A DNA stretch of 64,000 nt from Sporobacter termitidis DSM 10068 (GTDB taxonomy: Bacteria > Bacillota > Clostridia > Oscillospirales > Oscillospiraceae), in the NCBI RefSeq assembly GCF_900130065.1, contig NZ_FQXV01000014.1, positions 1 through 64,000 of the forward strand, written 5' to 3'. Under the pieces are notes generated by a model that made no database searches, was not told the DNA's origin, and saw only the letters and a list, made by a program, of their open reading frames with translations. Position 1 is the first letter of the stretch. Each line of letters starts with the position of its first letter. The position numbers were made by a program, and so were the translations under genes. This document shows positions 39,879 to 48,322 of this stretch, piece after piece.

Positions 39879-41826
39879 GCTTGTTTTATCCCTGTCCCTG
39901 TCCGGGTCCGGCCTCATCCTTCTGCTGCTGGCGCTGCGGCCGCTGTTCAGGAATAAGCTGTCAAAGACGTGGCAATATTACCTATGGCTTATCGTGCTTT
40001 TGCGGCTCATCGTTCCATACTCTCCATCCTTCGGGTTGACCGGAATTTTCACCGAAACTGCCGGTTCGGCGGCGGAAGCGCGGCAGATTGCTCCCGTCGA
40101 GGCGTTCTCGGCGCCGGCGAAGGCCGGCGGGCAGGCTCTGCCGGAAGCCGGCGCAGCGCCTCCGGCGCAGGCCGCGGCGAGTCCTGACATTTTTCAATTC
40201 CTGGGCGTTGTCTGGCTGTCGGGCGCCGTGCTGGCATTCGCCGTTAAATCAATCCAATACGCGGTTTTTACACGGAAAATCCGCAAGGGCGCGCGCCCCG
40301 CGGCGGATGCCGGAGTTCTTGATATTTTTGAAAAAACGGCGGCGTCCCTGGGTCTTGGGAAAATCGCAGCCCCCCTCGTCAGCGCGCGGATATCCACGCC
40401 GATGCTGGTCGGGCTTTTGAGACCGGCCGTCTTGCTGCCGGAAGCCGCCTTGTCCGCCGGCCGGGCCGCCCTGCCCTATGTTTTCCGGCACGAGCTGACG
40501 CATTTGAAGCGGCGCGACATCGTGTACAAATGGTTTGCCGAGGTGATCCTCTGCGTCCATTGGTTCAATCCCCTGGCGTATCTGATGACAGGATATATCG
40601 CCGAAGCGTGCGAGCTCTCCTGCGACGAGGCCGTCGCGGCCCGACTCGGCGACAACGAAAGGCGCGCCTACGGAAACGCGCTGCTGGATACGGCGGCGCA
40701 GGCTTCCGGCCGCCGGCATCTTTTAATGATGACGCTGCGGGAGGATAAAATCAGTATGAAGGAAAGGCTGAGAACAATAATGAAAGCTGGGAAAAAATCC
40801 AGAAGAACCGTCATCGCGTCCTCCGCGCTGGCCTTGAGCCTGTGCCTGGCCGCCGTCCTGCTGGGCGCCTGCTCGGCGGGCGGTACGACGGTGGGCGGTC
40901 CGCCGCCTCAGGAGTCGTCGGCTTCACCGGATACCTCTCCGTCGCCGTCCGGCGACGCCACGGACGCCATGGGCCAGAATATCGTTTATAAGAATACGGA
41001 CTACGGTTTCGACTTTACGCTGCCGAAGGACTGGCAGGATTACACCATCGTCAGCCAGCAGTGGAGCGGCTGGGACATCGGCAATACCAGCAATATTCTG
41101 GCCACAGGCCCGCAGCTCCTCATCCGGAGCCCTCAGTGGACCGCCGCAAAGCCGACGCAGGATATTCCGATCATGATCTTTACATTGACACAGTGGGAGG
41201 ACCTGCAGCAGGAAAAATTCGTCGTGTCCGCCGCGCCGGTACCGCCCAGCGAGCTCGGCAGAAATTCCAAATATGTTTTTGCCCTGCCGGCCCGCTACAA
41301 CTTCGCGTATCCGCCCGGTTACGAGGAGGTTGAGCAGATCATGAACGGCGAACCGCTCACCCCGACGGAGGACATCAGCGTCCTCCCCGACACGCCCGCA
41401 GCGTCGTCGTCCACGCCCACCCCCGCCATTGTTTATAAAAACACCCAGTACGGCTTTAACTTCGATCTCCCCGCCGAGTGGAAGGGCTATAAGATCGTTT
41501 CGGAGGAATGGAAGGGCACGCCGCTCACCGACCAGCAGGCGGCAACGACAGGGCCGCAGCTCCTCATCCGGAACCCCAAGTGGACCAAGGACACGCCAAC
41601 ACAGGATATCCCGATCATGGTGTTTACAATGAAGCAGTGGGATGACGTACAGGAGGGGAATATCGCCGTCTCGGCGGCTCCCATCCTGCCCAGCGAGCTC
41701 GGGCGGAATTCCAAATACGTCTTCGCCCTGCCGCCGCGGTACAATTACGCGTTCCCGGCCGGCTACGAAGAGGTCGACCAACTCCTGCAGGGCAAGCCCC
41801 TGCACGCCAACGAAAGCTTTAAATAG
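39862..41826 (+). CDS. BlaR1/MecR1-like M56 metalloprotease sensor with duplicated unknown domain
   Basis: Membrane protein of 654 residues. N-terminal helices (about 8-28, 38-52, 112-130) lead to the M56 protease domain with zinc motif HELTH at 210-214 and the downstream EACELSCDEAVA. A further hydrophobic helix lies at 318-337. The external C-terminus lacks the penicillin-binding domain of BlaR1; instead it has two copies of a roughly 125-residue domain (373-497 and 522-646) sharing IVYKNT, YGF-F-LP, TGPQLLIR, PTQDIPIM and PSELGRNSKYVFALP, joined by Ser/Pro/Thr-rich linkers. I do not recognise this domain. The signal sensed is therefore probably not a beta-lactam. Start GTG with AGGAGG. Confidence 0.85.
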   Translation: MSEVFKLVLSLSLSGSGLILLLLALRPLFRNKLSKTWQYYLWLIVLLRLIVPYSPSFGLTGIFTETAGSAAEARQIAPVEAFSAPAKAGGQALPEAGAAPPAQAAASPDIFQFLGVVWLSGAVLAFAVKSIQYAVFTRKIRKGARPAADAGVLDIFEKTAASLGLGKIAAPLVSARISTPMLVGLLRPAVLLPEAALSAGRAALPYVFRHELTHLKRRDIVYKWFAEVILCVHWFNPLAYLMTGYIAEACELSCDEAVAARLGDNERRAYGNALLDTAAQASGRRHLLMMTLREDKISMKERLRTIMKAGKKSRRTVIASSALALSLCLAAVLLGACSAGGTTVGGPPPQESSASPDTSPSPSGDATDAMGQNIVYKNTDYGFDFTLPKDWQDYTIVSQQWSGWDIGNTSNILATGPQLLIRSPQWTAAKPTQDIPIMIFTLTQWEDLQQEKFVVSAAPVPPSELGRNSKYVFALPARYNFAYPPGYEEVEQIMNGEPLTPTEDISVLPDTPAASSSTPTPAIVYKNTQYGFNFDLPAEWKGYKIVSEEWKGTPLTDQQAATTGPQLLIRNPKWTKDTPTQDIPIMVFTMKQWDDVQEGNIAVSAAPILPSELGRNSKYVFALPPRYNYAFPAGYEEVDQLLQGKPLHANESFK

Positions 41827-41845
41827 CGTGTAGCGCGCGAATATG

Positions 41846-41890
41846 CGCCGGACGGACTCTCTTTCGAGTCCGCCCGGCGTCTGTTTGTCA
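41846..41890 (+). terminator. Terminator of the blaI-blaR1-like pair
   Basis: Long stem CGCCGG-ACGGACTC/GAGTCCG-CCGGCG with loop TCTTTC, then TCTGTTTGTC. Confidence 0.8.
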
Positions 41891-42018
41891 AAAAACCTGC
41901 AAGCAGAGGATAAAGCCCAAAGGGCTTTATCGGCAGTCTGGCGCCGCGCGGTTTCTTGACAGGGCGCCGAAAATATGTCATAGTGGGTCCATGCCGCACG
42001 CAGGATGGAGGACCGGCC

Positions 42019-42528
42019 ATGCCCAAAAACGAAACCAGACAGGCGCAGGAGCACCGGCGCGAATATCTTTCCTGTGTCGGCGAAATCCTCGACGACGAGG
42101 CGGTCAGGTCCATGCGGCAGTTTAATCAGCACGGCGGCGTGGACTGCTTAAAGCACTGCCTGAACGTGTCTGTGGCGAGCTTTACGATCTGCAAAAGGCT
42201 CGGCCTTGATTACCGCTCCGCCGCCCGCGGCGGGCTGCTGCACGATTTTTTCCTATACGACTGGCACAAAAAAAATGAGCACGCCGGACTTCACGGCTTT
42301 ACCCATCCGAAAATTGCGGCGACGAACGCGCGCAGGCGTTTTAAGCTGAACAGCCGGGAGCAGGACGTCATTACAAAGCACATGTGGCCGCTGACGCTCT
42401 CCCTGCCGAAATACCCCGAGACCATGGTCGTCGTCCTCGTGGATAAGTTTTTTTGCATCGCCGAGGCGTTCCGCACCCCAGGGCGCGGCCTTGCCCGCCA
42501 GCTTCACGACGACGTGTGCGCGCCGTAA
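42019..42528 (+). CDS. HD-domain phosphohydrolase
   Basis: Protein of 169 residues with an HD domain: H-[19]-HD pattern from CLKHCLNVSVASFTICKRLG to GGLLHDFFLYDW, and later ITKHMWPLTL and VVVLVDKFFCI. Such proteins hydrolyse phosphate esters of nucleotides or second messengers. ATG 42019 has GGAGG seven bases upstream; an upstream in-frame GTG is less likely. It precedes a CmpB-family gene by about 100 bp on the same strand. No substrate is apparent. Confidence 0.82.
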   Translation: MPKNETRQAQEHRREYLSCVGEILDDEAVRSMRQFNQHGGVDCLKHCLNVSVASFTICKRLGLDYRSAARGGLLHDFFLYDWHKKNEHAGLHGFTHPKIAATNARRRFKLNSREQDVITKHMWPLTLSLPKYPETMVVVLVDKFFCIAEAFRTPGRGLARQLHDDVCAP

Positions 42529-42632
42529 TCCCCGCGCCCCATCAACAACATAGTCCAGCGGCCGGAGACGCCTTATGACGATACTCCGGTAATTTTTTAC
42601 TCTCAAAATACGTTTAAGTTGGAGCAATGCGT

Positions 42633-43412
42633 ATGCATTTTATGAGCTTGTTTCTCTGGTTTGTCATCTACAGCTTTATCGGCTGGGCCTGGGAAACCGT
42701 TTTGTTTACCGTACAGGAAAAAAGATTTATCAACCGCGGATTTTTAAACGGGCCCCTCTGTCCCGTCTACGGCGTCGGCGCGCTTTTGCTGCTCTGGGCC
42801 CTGAACCACAAGACCGGCGACACGCTGCTCCTGTTTCTGGCGGCACTTGTACTGACCACGGCCCTCGAATACCTGACCGCCCTGCTGCTGGAAAAGCTCT
42901 TTCACGCCAAATGGTGGGACTATTCGATGTTCCCCCTGAACTTTCAGGGGCGGATCAGCCTGATCTCCTCCGTCGTCTTCGCCGTTATGGCCGTTCTTCT
43001 GATCAGGTACATCCATCCGTTTGTCTCCGGGCTCACCGGTCAGATTTCGGCGGGCGCCAAGCAGGTGTTCTTTTTCATCTTCACGCTCTATCTCGTTATT
43101 GACCTGGCTCTCACCGTCCGGCACGTTCTCCTGCTGAACGGCCGCCTGAGCGAGATACAGTCCGCGCTCAACTGCTTTTTAGGGAAGTACACCAGACTGG
43201 CCGGCGAATTCAAAAACGCGATTCTGGTGAGCTTTGAGGAGAGCGAATTCTACTCCGACCGCATCAGGATTCTCTTCAACCTCGACCGCCTCCAGAGCCG
43301 ACGGATTCTCAAGGCATTCCCGAAGTTCCGGTCCCTCAATTATAACGAAGCGCTCTGCAAGCTCAGAGACAGGCTGCTGGGTCAGAAGGACGGCGGCGGG
43401 AACGACGAGTGA
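42633..43412 (+). CDS. CmpB-type (ABC_trans_CmpB) membrane protein
   Basis: Membrane protein of 259 residues. The N-terminal IYSFIGWAWETVLFTVQEKR followed by FINRGFLNGPLCPVYGVGAL is the signature of the putative ABC-transporter type IV/CmpB family found widely in Clostridia; despite the name, transport function is unproven. Four to five hydrophobic helices lie between 5 and 175; the C-terminal 85 residues are soluble and charged. ATG 42633 is eight bases after GGAG, better than ATG 42627. Confidence 0.85.
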   Translation: MHFMSLFLWFVIYSFIGWAWETVLFTVQEKRFINRGFLNGPLCPVYGVGALLLLWALNHKTGDTLLLFLAALVLTTALEYLTALLLEKLFHAKWWDYSMFPLNFQGRISLISSVVFAVMAVLLIRYIHPFVSGLTGQISAGAKQVFFFIFTLYLVIDLALTVRHVLLLNGRLSEIQSALNCFLGKYTRLAGEFKNAILVSFEESEFYSDRIRILFNLDRLQSRRILKAFPKFRSLNYNEALCKLRDRLLGQKDGGGNDE

Positions 43413-43433
43413 ACAAAGGCGAGTGAACAAAAA

Positions 43434-43463
43434 GGGCTGCCGCATTTTAAATGCAGGCAGCCC
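43434..43463. terminator. Convergent terminator after CmpB gene and metG
   Basis: Stem GGGCTGCC/GGCAGCCC with an inner GCATT/AATGC; on the minus strand it is followed by CTTTTTG, as needed for metG. Confidence 0.85.
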
Positions 43464-43477
43464 GAGTATTATGCCGT

Positions 43478-45049
43478 TTATTGCTGCTGGGCCAGGGCCT
43501 CCAGCTCCTTGGCCAGATCGATGCGCGGGAAGATGACGTCGCCCTTTTTAACGGTGACGTCACGGGGCAGCGCGCCGAAGGCCGCGGCGGAATCCCACGT
43601 CCGCACCTCCTCGCCGGCGCCGATCTGCTCAAAGATTTTTTCGCTGGTGACCGGCATAAACGGCTTTAAGAGCACCGCGCAGACGCGGATGGACTCCAGG
43701 AGGTTGTACATGACCGCCGCCAGGCGGGGTGACTGGCTCTCGTCCTTGGCCAACACCCAGGGCGCCGTTTCGTCGATATACTTGTTGGCGCGGGAGGTCA
43801 CGCTGAAAATCTCCTTCAGCGCGTTTTGAAACGCGAATTTCTCCATCTGCGCCTCATACTTGTCGCGCAGCCCGGCCGTCATCGAGATAAGCTCGTCGTC
43901 CATGCTGTCGGCCGTCTGCGATACAGGCAGCGTGCCCCCAAAATATTTGACCGCCATGGCCACGGTCCGCGACACCAGGTTCCCGAGATCGTTGGCCAGG
44001 TCCGTGTTGATGCGGGTAATGAGCAGCTCGTTTGAAAAATTGCCGTCGGAGCCGAACGGGAAATCCCGCAGCAGGAAGAAACGCAGCGCGTCCACCCCGT
44101 AGCGCCCGGCCAGGATAACGGGGTCCACCACGTTGCCCACGGATTTGGACATCTTTCCGCCGTCCAGGAGCAGCCAGCCGTGGCCGAACAGCTTTTTCGG
44201 CAGGGGCATATCCATGCTCATCAGGAAAGCCGGCCAGTAGATCGAATGAAAGCGGACGATCTCCTTGCCCACGAAATGGACGTCCGCGGGCCAGTATTTG
44301 TCGTAATCATCGTATTTGTCGTTTAAGAACCCCAGCGCCGTGGTATAGTTAAACAGTGCGTCCAGCCAGACGTAGACCACATGGCCGGGGTCAAAATCCA
44401 CCGGTACGCCCCAGGTAAAGCTGGTGCGCGACACGCAGAGGTCCTGCAGGCCCCCTTCGCAGTCGATGAAGTTATTGATCATTTCGTTGACCCGAGAGGC
44501 CGGCTCCAGGAAGGTCCCGCCGCGCAGCAGCTCGCGGACCCGGTCGGTATATTTGGACACCCGGAAAAAATAGGCCTCTTCCTCGGCGTATTTGACCTCC
44601 CGCCCGCAGTCGGGGCATTTGCCGTCCACCAGCTGGTTTTCGGTCCAGAAGGACTCGCAGGGCGTGCAGTAGAGGCCCTTGTACGCGCCCTTGTAAATAT
44701 CGCCCTTCTCGTACATGGCCTTGAAAATGCGCTGAATGGAGACCATGTGATAGTCGTCGGTGGTGCGGACAAACCTGTCGTAGGAAATGTTCATCAGCTT
44801 CCACAGATCCTTGATGCCGGCCACAATATTGTCCACAAACTGCTGGGGCGTGACCCCCGCCGCTTTGGCCTTGTCCTCGATTTTCTGGCCGTGCTCGTCG
44901 GTCCCTGTGAGGAACATGACATCAAAGCCCTGCATTCGCTTATACCTCGCCATCGCGTCAGTCGCCACCGTGCAGTACGTGTGTCCGATATGAAGCTTGT
45001 CGGAGGGATAATAGATGGGCGTTGTGATGTAAAACGTTCCTTTGCTCAT
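43478..45049 (-). CDS. metG: Methionyl-tRNA synthetase
   Basis: Class I aminoacyl-tRNA synthetase of 523 residues that charges initiator and elongator tRNA-Met. KLHIGHTY (HIGH) and GGKMSKSVGN (KMSKS) are the nucleotide-binding signatures; a zinc knuckle CTPCESFW...GKCPDCG is present in the connective domain. The usual C-terminal EMAP/Trbp111-like tRNA-binding domain of about 120 residues is absent, so this is the short form. It follows the beta-helix gene after 17 bp and probably shares its transcript. Confidence 0.97.
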   Translation of the reverse strand: MSKGTFYITTPIYYPSDKLHIGHTYCTVATDAMARYKRMQGFDVMFLTGTDEHGQKIEDKAKAAGVTPQQFVDNIVAGIKDLWKLMNISYDRFVRTTDDYHMVSIQRIFKAMYEKGDIYKGAYKGLYCTPCESFWTENQLVDGKCPDCGREVKYAEEEAYFFRVSKYTDRVRELLRGGTFLEPASRVNEMINNFIDCEGGLQDLCVSRTSFTWGVPVDFDPGHVVYVWLDALFNYTTALGFLNDKYDDYDKYWPADVHFVGKEIVRFHSIYWPAFLMSMDMPLPKKLFGHGWLLLDGGKMSKSVGNVVDPVILAGRYGVDALRFFLLRDFPFGSDGNFSNELLITRINTDLANDLGNLVSRTVAMAVKYFGGTLPVSQTADSMDDELISMTAGLRDKYEAQMEKFAFQNALKEIFSVTSRANKYIDETAPWVLAKDESQSPRLAAVMYNLLESIRVCAVLLKPFMPVTSEKIFEQIGAGEEVRTWDSAAAFGALPRDVTVKKGDVIFPRIDLAKELEALAQQQ

Positions 45050-45066
45050 GTGTCTCTTTCCTCTCG

Positions 45067-45726
45067 TTATTTTTTTGCGGCGATTTGACCGCGGCCTTTA
45101 TAGATGCTTTTTTCGGGTATATACCCTCTGACGGAGCTCAGCGGGTAGACGACGCTGTTCTTGCCGACGACGGTCCCCGGGTTCAGTACGGAATTGCAGC
45201 CTACCTCAACATTATCTCCAAGTATCGCGCCGAACTTTCGTAAACCGGTCTCGATGCTTTCATTATCATGTTTTACTTTAACCGTTCCGCCGGTGGATTT
45301 TAAATTGGACAGGATCACGCCGGCGCCGATATGCGCTTTATACCCCAGGATGGAGTCGCCCACATAGTTGAAATGCGGCGCCTGAGCGTTGTCAAAGAGT
45401 ATCGAATTCTTGACCTCGGTGGAATTCCCTACAACGACATTATTGCCGATCAGGACGTTTTCCCTTAAATATGCCGAATGCCTGATCTCGCAATCCCGGC
45501 CGATGATCGCGGGGCCTTTTATCAGGGCGCTCTTTTCGATAACGGTCCCCTTCCCGACCCATACAAATTCCCCTATCCTCTCATAATCTCCGGGGAGCCT
45601 TCCGGAATATTCGATTAAAAAGGCCTTGAGCCTTGACAAAGCGTCCCAGGGGTATTCAACGCCGTCAAATACCGAGAACAAGTCCAATTTAGAGCTGTCA
45701 AACAAGCTTTCGACCGTTATATCCAT
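45067..45726 (-). CDS. Left-handed beta-helix (hexapeptide-repeat) transferase-like protein
   Basis: Protein of 219 residues. A short N-terminal region is followed by hexapeptide-type turns from about residue 55 (VWVGKGTVIEKSALIKGPAI, IGRDCEIRHSAYLREN, VLIGNNVVVGNSTEV), then GYKAHIGAGVILSNLKS and VEVGCNSVLNPGTVVG. This resembles the C-terminal acetyltransferase half of GlmU-type proteins without the nucleotidyltransferase half. Acyl- or nucleotidyl-transfer to a sugar is likely, but the substrate is unknown. Upstream of metG on the same strand. Confidence 0.8.
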   Translation of the reverse strand: MDITVESLFDSSKLDLFSVFDGVEYPWDALSRLKAFLIEYSGRLPGDYERIGEFVWVGKGTVIEKSALIKGPAIIGRDCEIRHSAYLRENVLIGNNVVVGNSTEVKNSILFDNAQAPHFNYVGDSILGYKAHIGAGVILSNLKSTGGTVKVKHDNESIETGLRKFGAILGDNVEVGCNSVLNPGTVVGKNSVVYPLSSVRGYIPEKSIYKGRGQIAAKK

Positions 45727-45902
45727 TCCGCTCGCGCCTCCGTCCTGGTTAGATATGTATGTGAATTTTTATTATACGCCTAATAAAGTCCGGTTACAAC
45801 CCAAACATTTCTGTTGACTAGACGCCATCTTAAAATGTAAAATAGTTTAATAGGCGCCAAATCGGCGATTTGAATATATATTACAAAAACAACGGAGCGT
45901 CA

Positions 45903-46712
45903 ATGGAGCGTTACGATAAAAGTACGGATACGGAAAGGCGGGGCGGCGGATATTCCCACGCCAGCATCGTCTGGGGCGGCGACGAGGACGCCCGCAACGA
46001 CTTCGCCTACCGGATGGCCCGGGCGATCGTTTGCGGCGCCGCCGGCACGGAGCCCTGCGGCCATTGCGCCCACTGCGACAAGTCCTCCCGCCACAGCCAC
46101 CCCGACATCATCCTTATCGACAGGCCCGAGGACGCCCGGAACATCCAGGTCGACCAGATCAGGGCGCTGAAGGAAGACGCCATTGTCATGCCGAACGAGG
46201 CCTCCGCAAAGGCGTATATCATCCGTCACGCCGACGCCATGAACGTCCAGGCGCAGAACGCGGTCCTGAAGCTTTTGGAGGAGCCGCCGGAAAGCGCAAA
46301 ATTTATCCTGGTCGCCGAAAACCACACGGCGCTGCTGCCGACGGTCCGGTCGCGCTGCGTCGAGCTCCCCTGTGAGCGCGCGGATACCGCGCGCGAGACG
46401 GACAAGACGGTCGCCGCCTTTTACGAGGCCTTGGCGGAAGGCGGCCTGAAGATGAGCGCGTTCTGCTTTGTCCTGGAAAAGCTGGACAAGGGCGGCTTCA
46501 TCGATTTTATCGGCGGCGCCTGCGCCCTGCTGGAGGAAAAGCTCCGGGAAGCGGTCCGCGGCGGCGGCAGCCTGACGCCGGAATATCTCATGCGGGCCGT
46601 CGGCGTCCTGAACCGCGCCAAAGAATATTTTGACGGCAACGTCGGCCTCGTGCATATCGCCGGACTGATATGCGCGGAGCTTACTGTGCGAAATGAGGAA
46701 AACAATGACTGA
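45903..46712 (+). CDS. holB: DNA polymerase III delta' subunit-like
   Basis: Clamp-loader subunit of 269 residues. The zinc module CGHCAHCDKSSRHSHPD and the helicase-like ASAKAYIIRHADAMNVQAQN, AVLKLLEEPPESAKFILVAE and LLPTVRSRC (SRC) motifs mark the delta'/gamma family. The Walker A region is degenerate (GGDEDARNDFA), as in other delta' proteins that do not bind ATP. ATG 45903 has GGAG five bases upstream. It overlaps ricT by 8 bp, the same pairing as holB-yaaT in Bacillus. Confidence 0.88.
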   Translation: MERYDKSTDTERRGGGYSHASIVWGGDEDARNDFAYRMARAIVCGAAGTEPCGHCAHCDKSSRHSHPDIILIDRPEDARNIQVDQIRALKEDAIVMPNEASAKAYIIRHADAMNVQAQNAVLKLLEEPPESAKFILVAENHTALLPTVRSRCVELPCERADTARETDKTVAAFYEALAEGGLKMSAFCFVLEKLDKGGFIDFIGGACALLEEKLREAVRGGGSLTPEYLMRAVGVLNRAKEYFDGNVGLVHIAGLICAELTVRNEENND

Positions 46713-47928
46713 GGTTATTAGCGTACGTTTTAAGAATAAAGGGAAAATATACTTTTTCGATCCGACCGGCCAGACCGTGCCGACAAACGCCCATGTGGTT
46801 GTCGAGACGGCCAAAGGGCTGGAATACGCCGAGTGCACCTGCGGCAATCACGACGTTGAGGACACGGCGATCATCCCGCCGCTCCGCCCCGTCGTCCGCG
46901 TGGCCACGGCCGAGGACGACAGAAAAGCGGCGGAAAACAAAGCAAAGGAATCGGAGGCTTTCGAGTTCTGCCAGAAAAAAATCGCGGAGCACCGCCTGGA
47001 CATGAAGCTCGTGGACGTGGAATTCAGCTTTGAGGGCAGCAAAATCCTCTTTTTCTTCACCTCCGACGGCCGCGTGGACTTCCGGGAACTGGTGAAGGAC
47101 CTGGCGTCCGTCTTCAAGACGCGCATCGAGCTGCGGCAGATCGGCGTCCGGGACGAGGCCAGGATGCTGGGCGGCCTCGGCATCTGCGGAAAGCCCTTCT
47201 GCTGCGAGCAGTTTCTGGACGAGTTCCACCCCGTCTCCATCAAGATGGCGAAGACCCAGGGCCTGTCCCTCAATCCCGTCAAAATTTCGGGCACCTGCGG
47301 CAGACTGATGTGCTGCCTCAAATACGAGGAAAACGCCTACGAGGATCTTGTGAAAAAAGCGCCGAAAATCGACGCCTTTGTGGACACGCCCTCCGGCAAG
47401 GGCTCCGTCATCAGCATAAACCTCCTGCGCGGCAACGCCAAGGTGCGTCTGGAGGACGGCATGGACACCACCCTCAAGACCTTTACCTTTGACGAGCTGG
47501 ACGTTTTGGGCGGCAAGGCCCGGCGCGCTGAATACATCGCGGCCAGGGCCGAGGGCAAGCTGGAGGAAGCCGGCTTTACCGAGCGGCCCCGGGAGCCCCG
47601 CTTTGAGCCGAAGCCGGAAACCCGGAGCGAGCCGCGGCCGGAGCAGCCGCGGCGGGAGTTTTCCTCCGAGCAGGCCAGAAGGCCGGAGCATTCGCCCAGA
47701 AATGAGCAGCGGAACGGCAGGCCCCATCACGCCAAGCCGGCGCCCAAGGCGGAGAAAAAGCAGCCGCCTGTCCAGAAGGAGGCCGCGCAGCAGCCCCAGG
47801 GCGACAAAGCCGCCGTCAAGAAGCCCGGCAAACGGCATCACCGCGGCGGCAAGGGCCGCAATAAATTCCCCAAACCCGCTGGGGGGCAGCCCGCCGGAGC
47901 AGCGGACAGCGGCGGCGCCGATTCGTAA
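46705..47928 (+). CDS. ricT: RicT/YaaT PSP1-domain protein with long basic tail
   Basis: PSP1-domain protein of 407 residues. In Bacillus RicT joins RicA and RicF in an Fe-S-containing complex acting on RNase Y and Spo0A phosphorelay. Here the core (1-about 285) has the cysteine-rich LGGLGICGKPFCCEQFLDEF and ISGTCGRLMCCLKYEE motifs. The remaining 120 residues are a disordered Pro/Arg/Lys/Glu-rich tail ending in an RGGKGRNK-like basic segment, absent from the 275-residue Bacillus protein; it could bind RNA or the ribosome. Start ATG 46705 with GAGG. A terminator follows at 47957. Confidence 0.9.
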   Translation: MTEVISVRFKNKGKIYFFDPTGQTVPTNAHVVVETAKGLEYAECTCGNHDVEDTAIIPPLRPVVRVATAEDDRKAAENKAKESEAFEFCQKKIAEHRLDMKLVDVEFSFEGSKILFFFTSDGRVDFRELVKDLASVFKTRIELRQIGVRDEARMLGGLGICGKPFCCEQFLDEFHPVSIKMAKTQGLSLNPVKISGTCGRLMCCLKYEENAYEDLVKKAPKIDAFVDTPSGKGSVISINLLRGNAKVRLEDGMDTTLKTFTFDELDVLGGKARRAEYIAARAEGKLEEAGFTERPREPRFEPKPETRSEPRPEQPRREFSSEQARRPEHSPRNEQRNGRPHHAKPAPKAEKKQPPVQKEAAQQPQGDKAAVKKPGKRHHRGGKGRNKFPKPAGGQPAGAADSGGADS

Positions 47929-47956
47929 TAGGCGCCGCGCAAACCATAAGAGAACG

Positions 47957-48018
47957 AGCATGGCAATCCTACCGGGGTCCGACCGCGTCGGCGCCGGCGG
48001 CGGTTGCCATGCTTTTAT
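47957..48018 (+). terminator. Terminator after ricT
   Basis: Arms AGCATGGCAA (47957-47966) and TTGCCATGCT (48004-48013), then TTTATAT; GC-rich interior. Confidence 0.75.
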
Positions 48019-48322
48019 ATCATTTTGCAGGATCAAATATTTCCGGCTTCATTTCTTTGTCAATTATGCCTGAAAACATCGGATGGAAAATAATTAATAG
48101 GTTTTTTTATGATTTTTTGATCAAAAGGTATTGCAAAACGTCACCGGACCCCTTAAAATATCATATACTGCCCCACTTGATATTTTGCCGGGCAGAGTTT
48201 TTTACTTTGTCTTGTTACTGCGCTGAATCGGTGAATCCTCCGCCGACGCTCCGGCCGCAGGCACCGTTCAGCTCGTAAACTGGCGGTCCCGGCCGGCTTC
48301 TTGAAAGGATTGGTTAGAATTT
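48019..48322. other. AT-rich leader region of gltBD
   Basis: No gene seen. A promoter candidate, TTGCAA-17 bases-TAAAAT, lies at 48131-48159, giving a leader of about 155 nt; several short AT-rich hairpins are possible but none was recognised. Confidence 0.5.
48131..48159 (+). promoter_or_regulatory. Candidate promoter of gltBD
   Basis: TTGCAA, 17-base spacer, TAAAAT. Confidence 0.55.

Noticed and set aside
48009-48278. 89-residue frame in the gltB leader
   Set aside because: Lies across the promoter and terminator signals in AT-rich DNA; no homology features.
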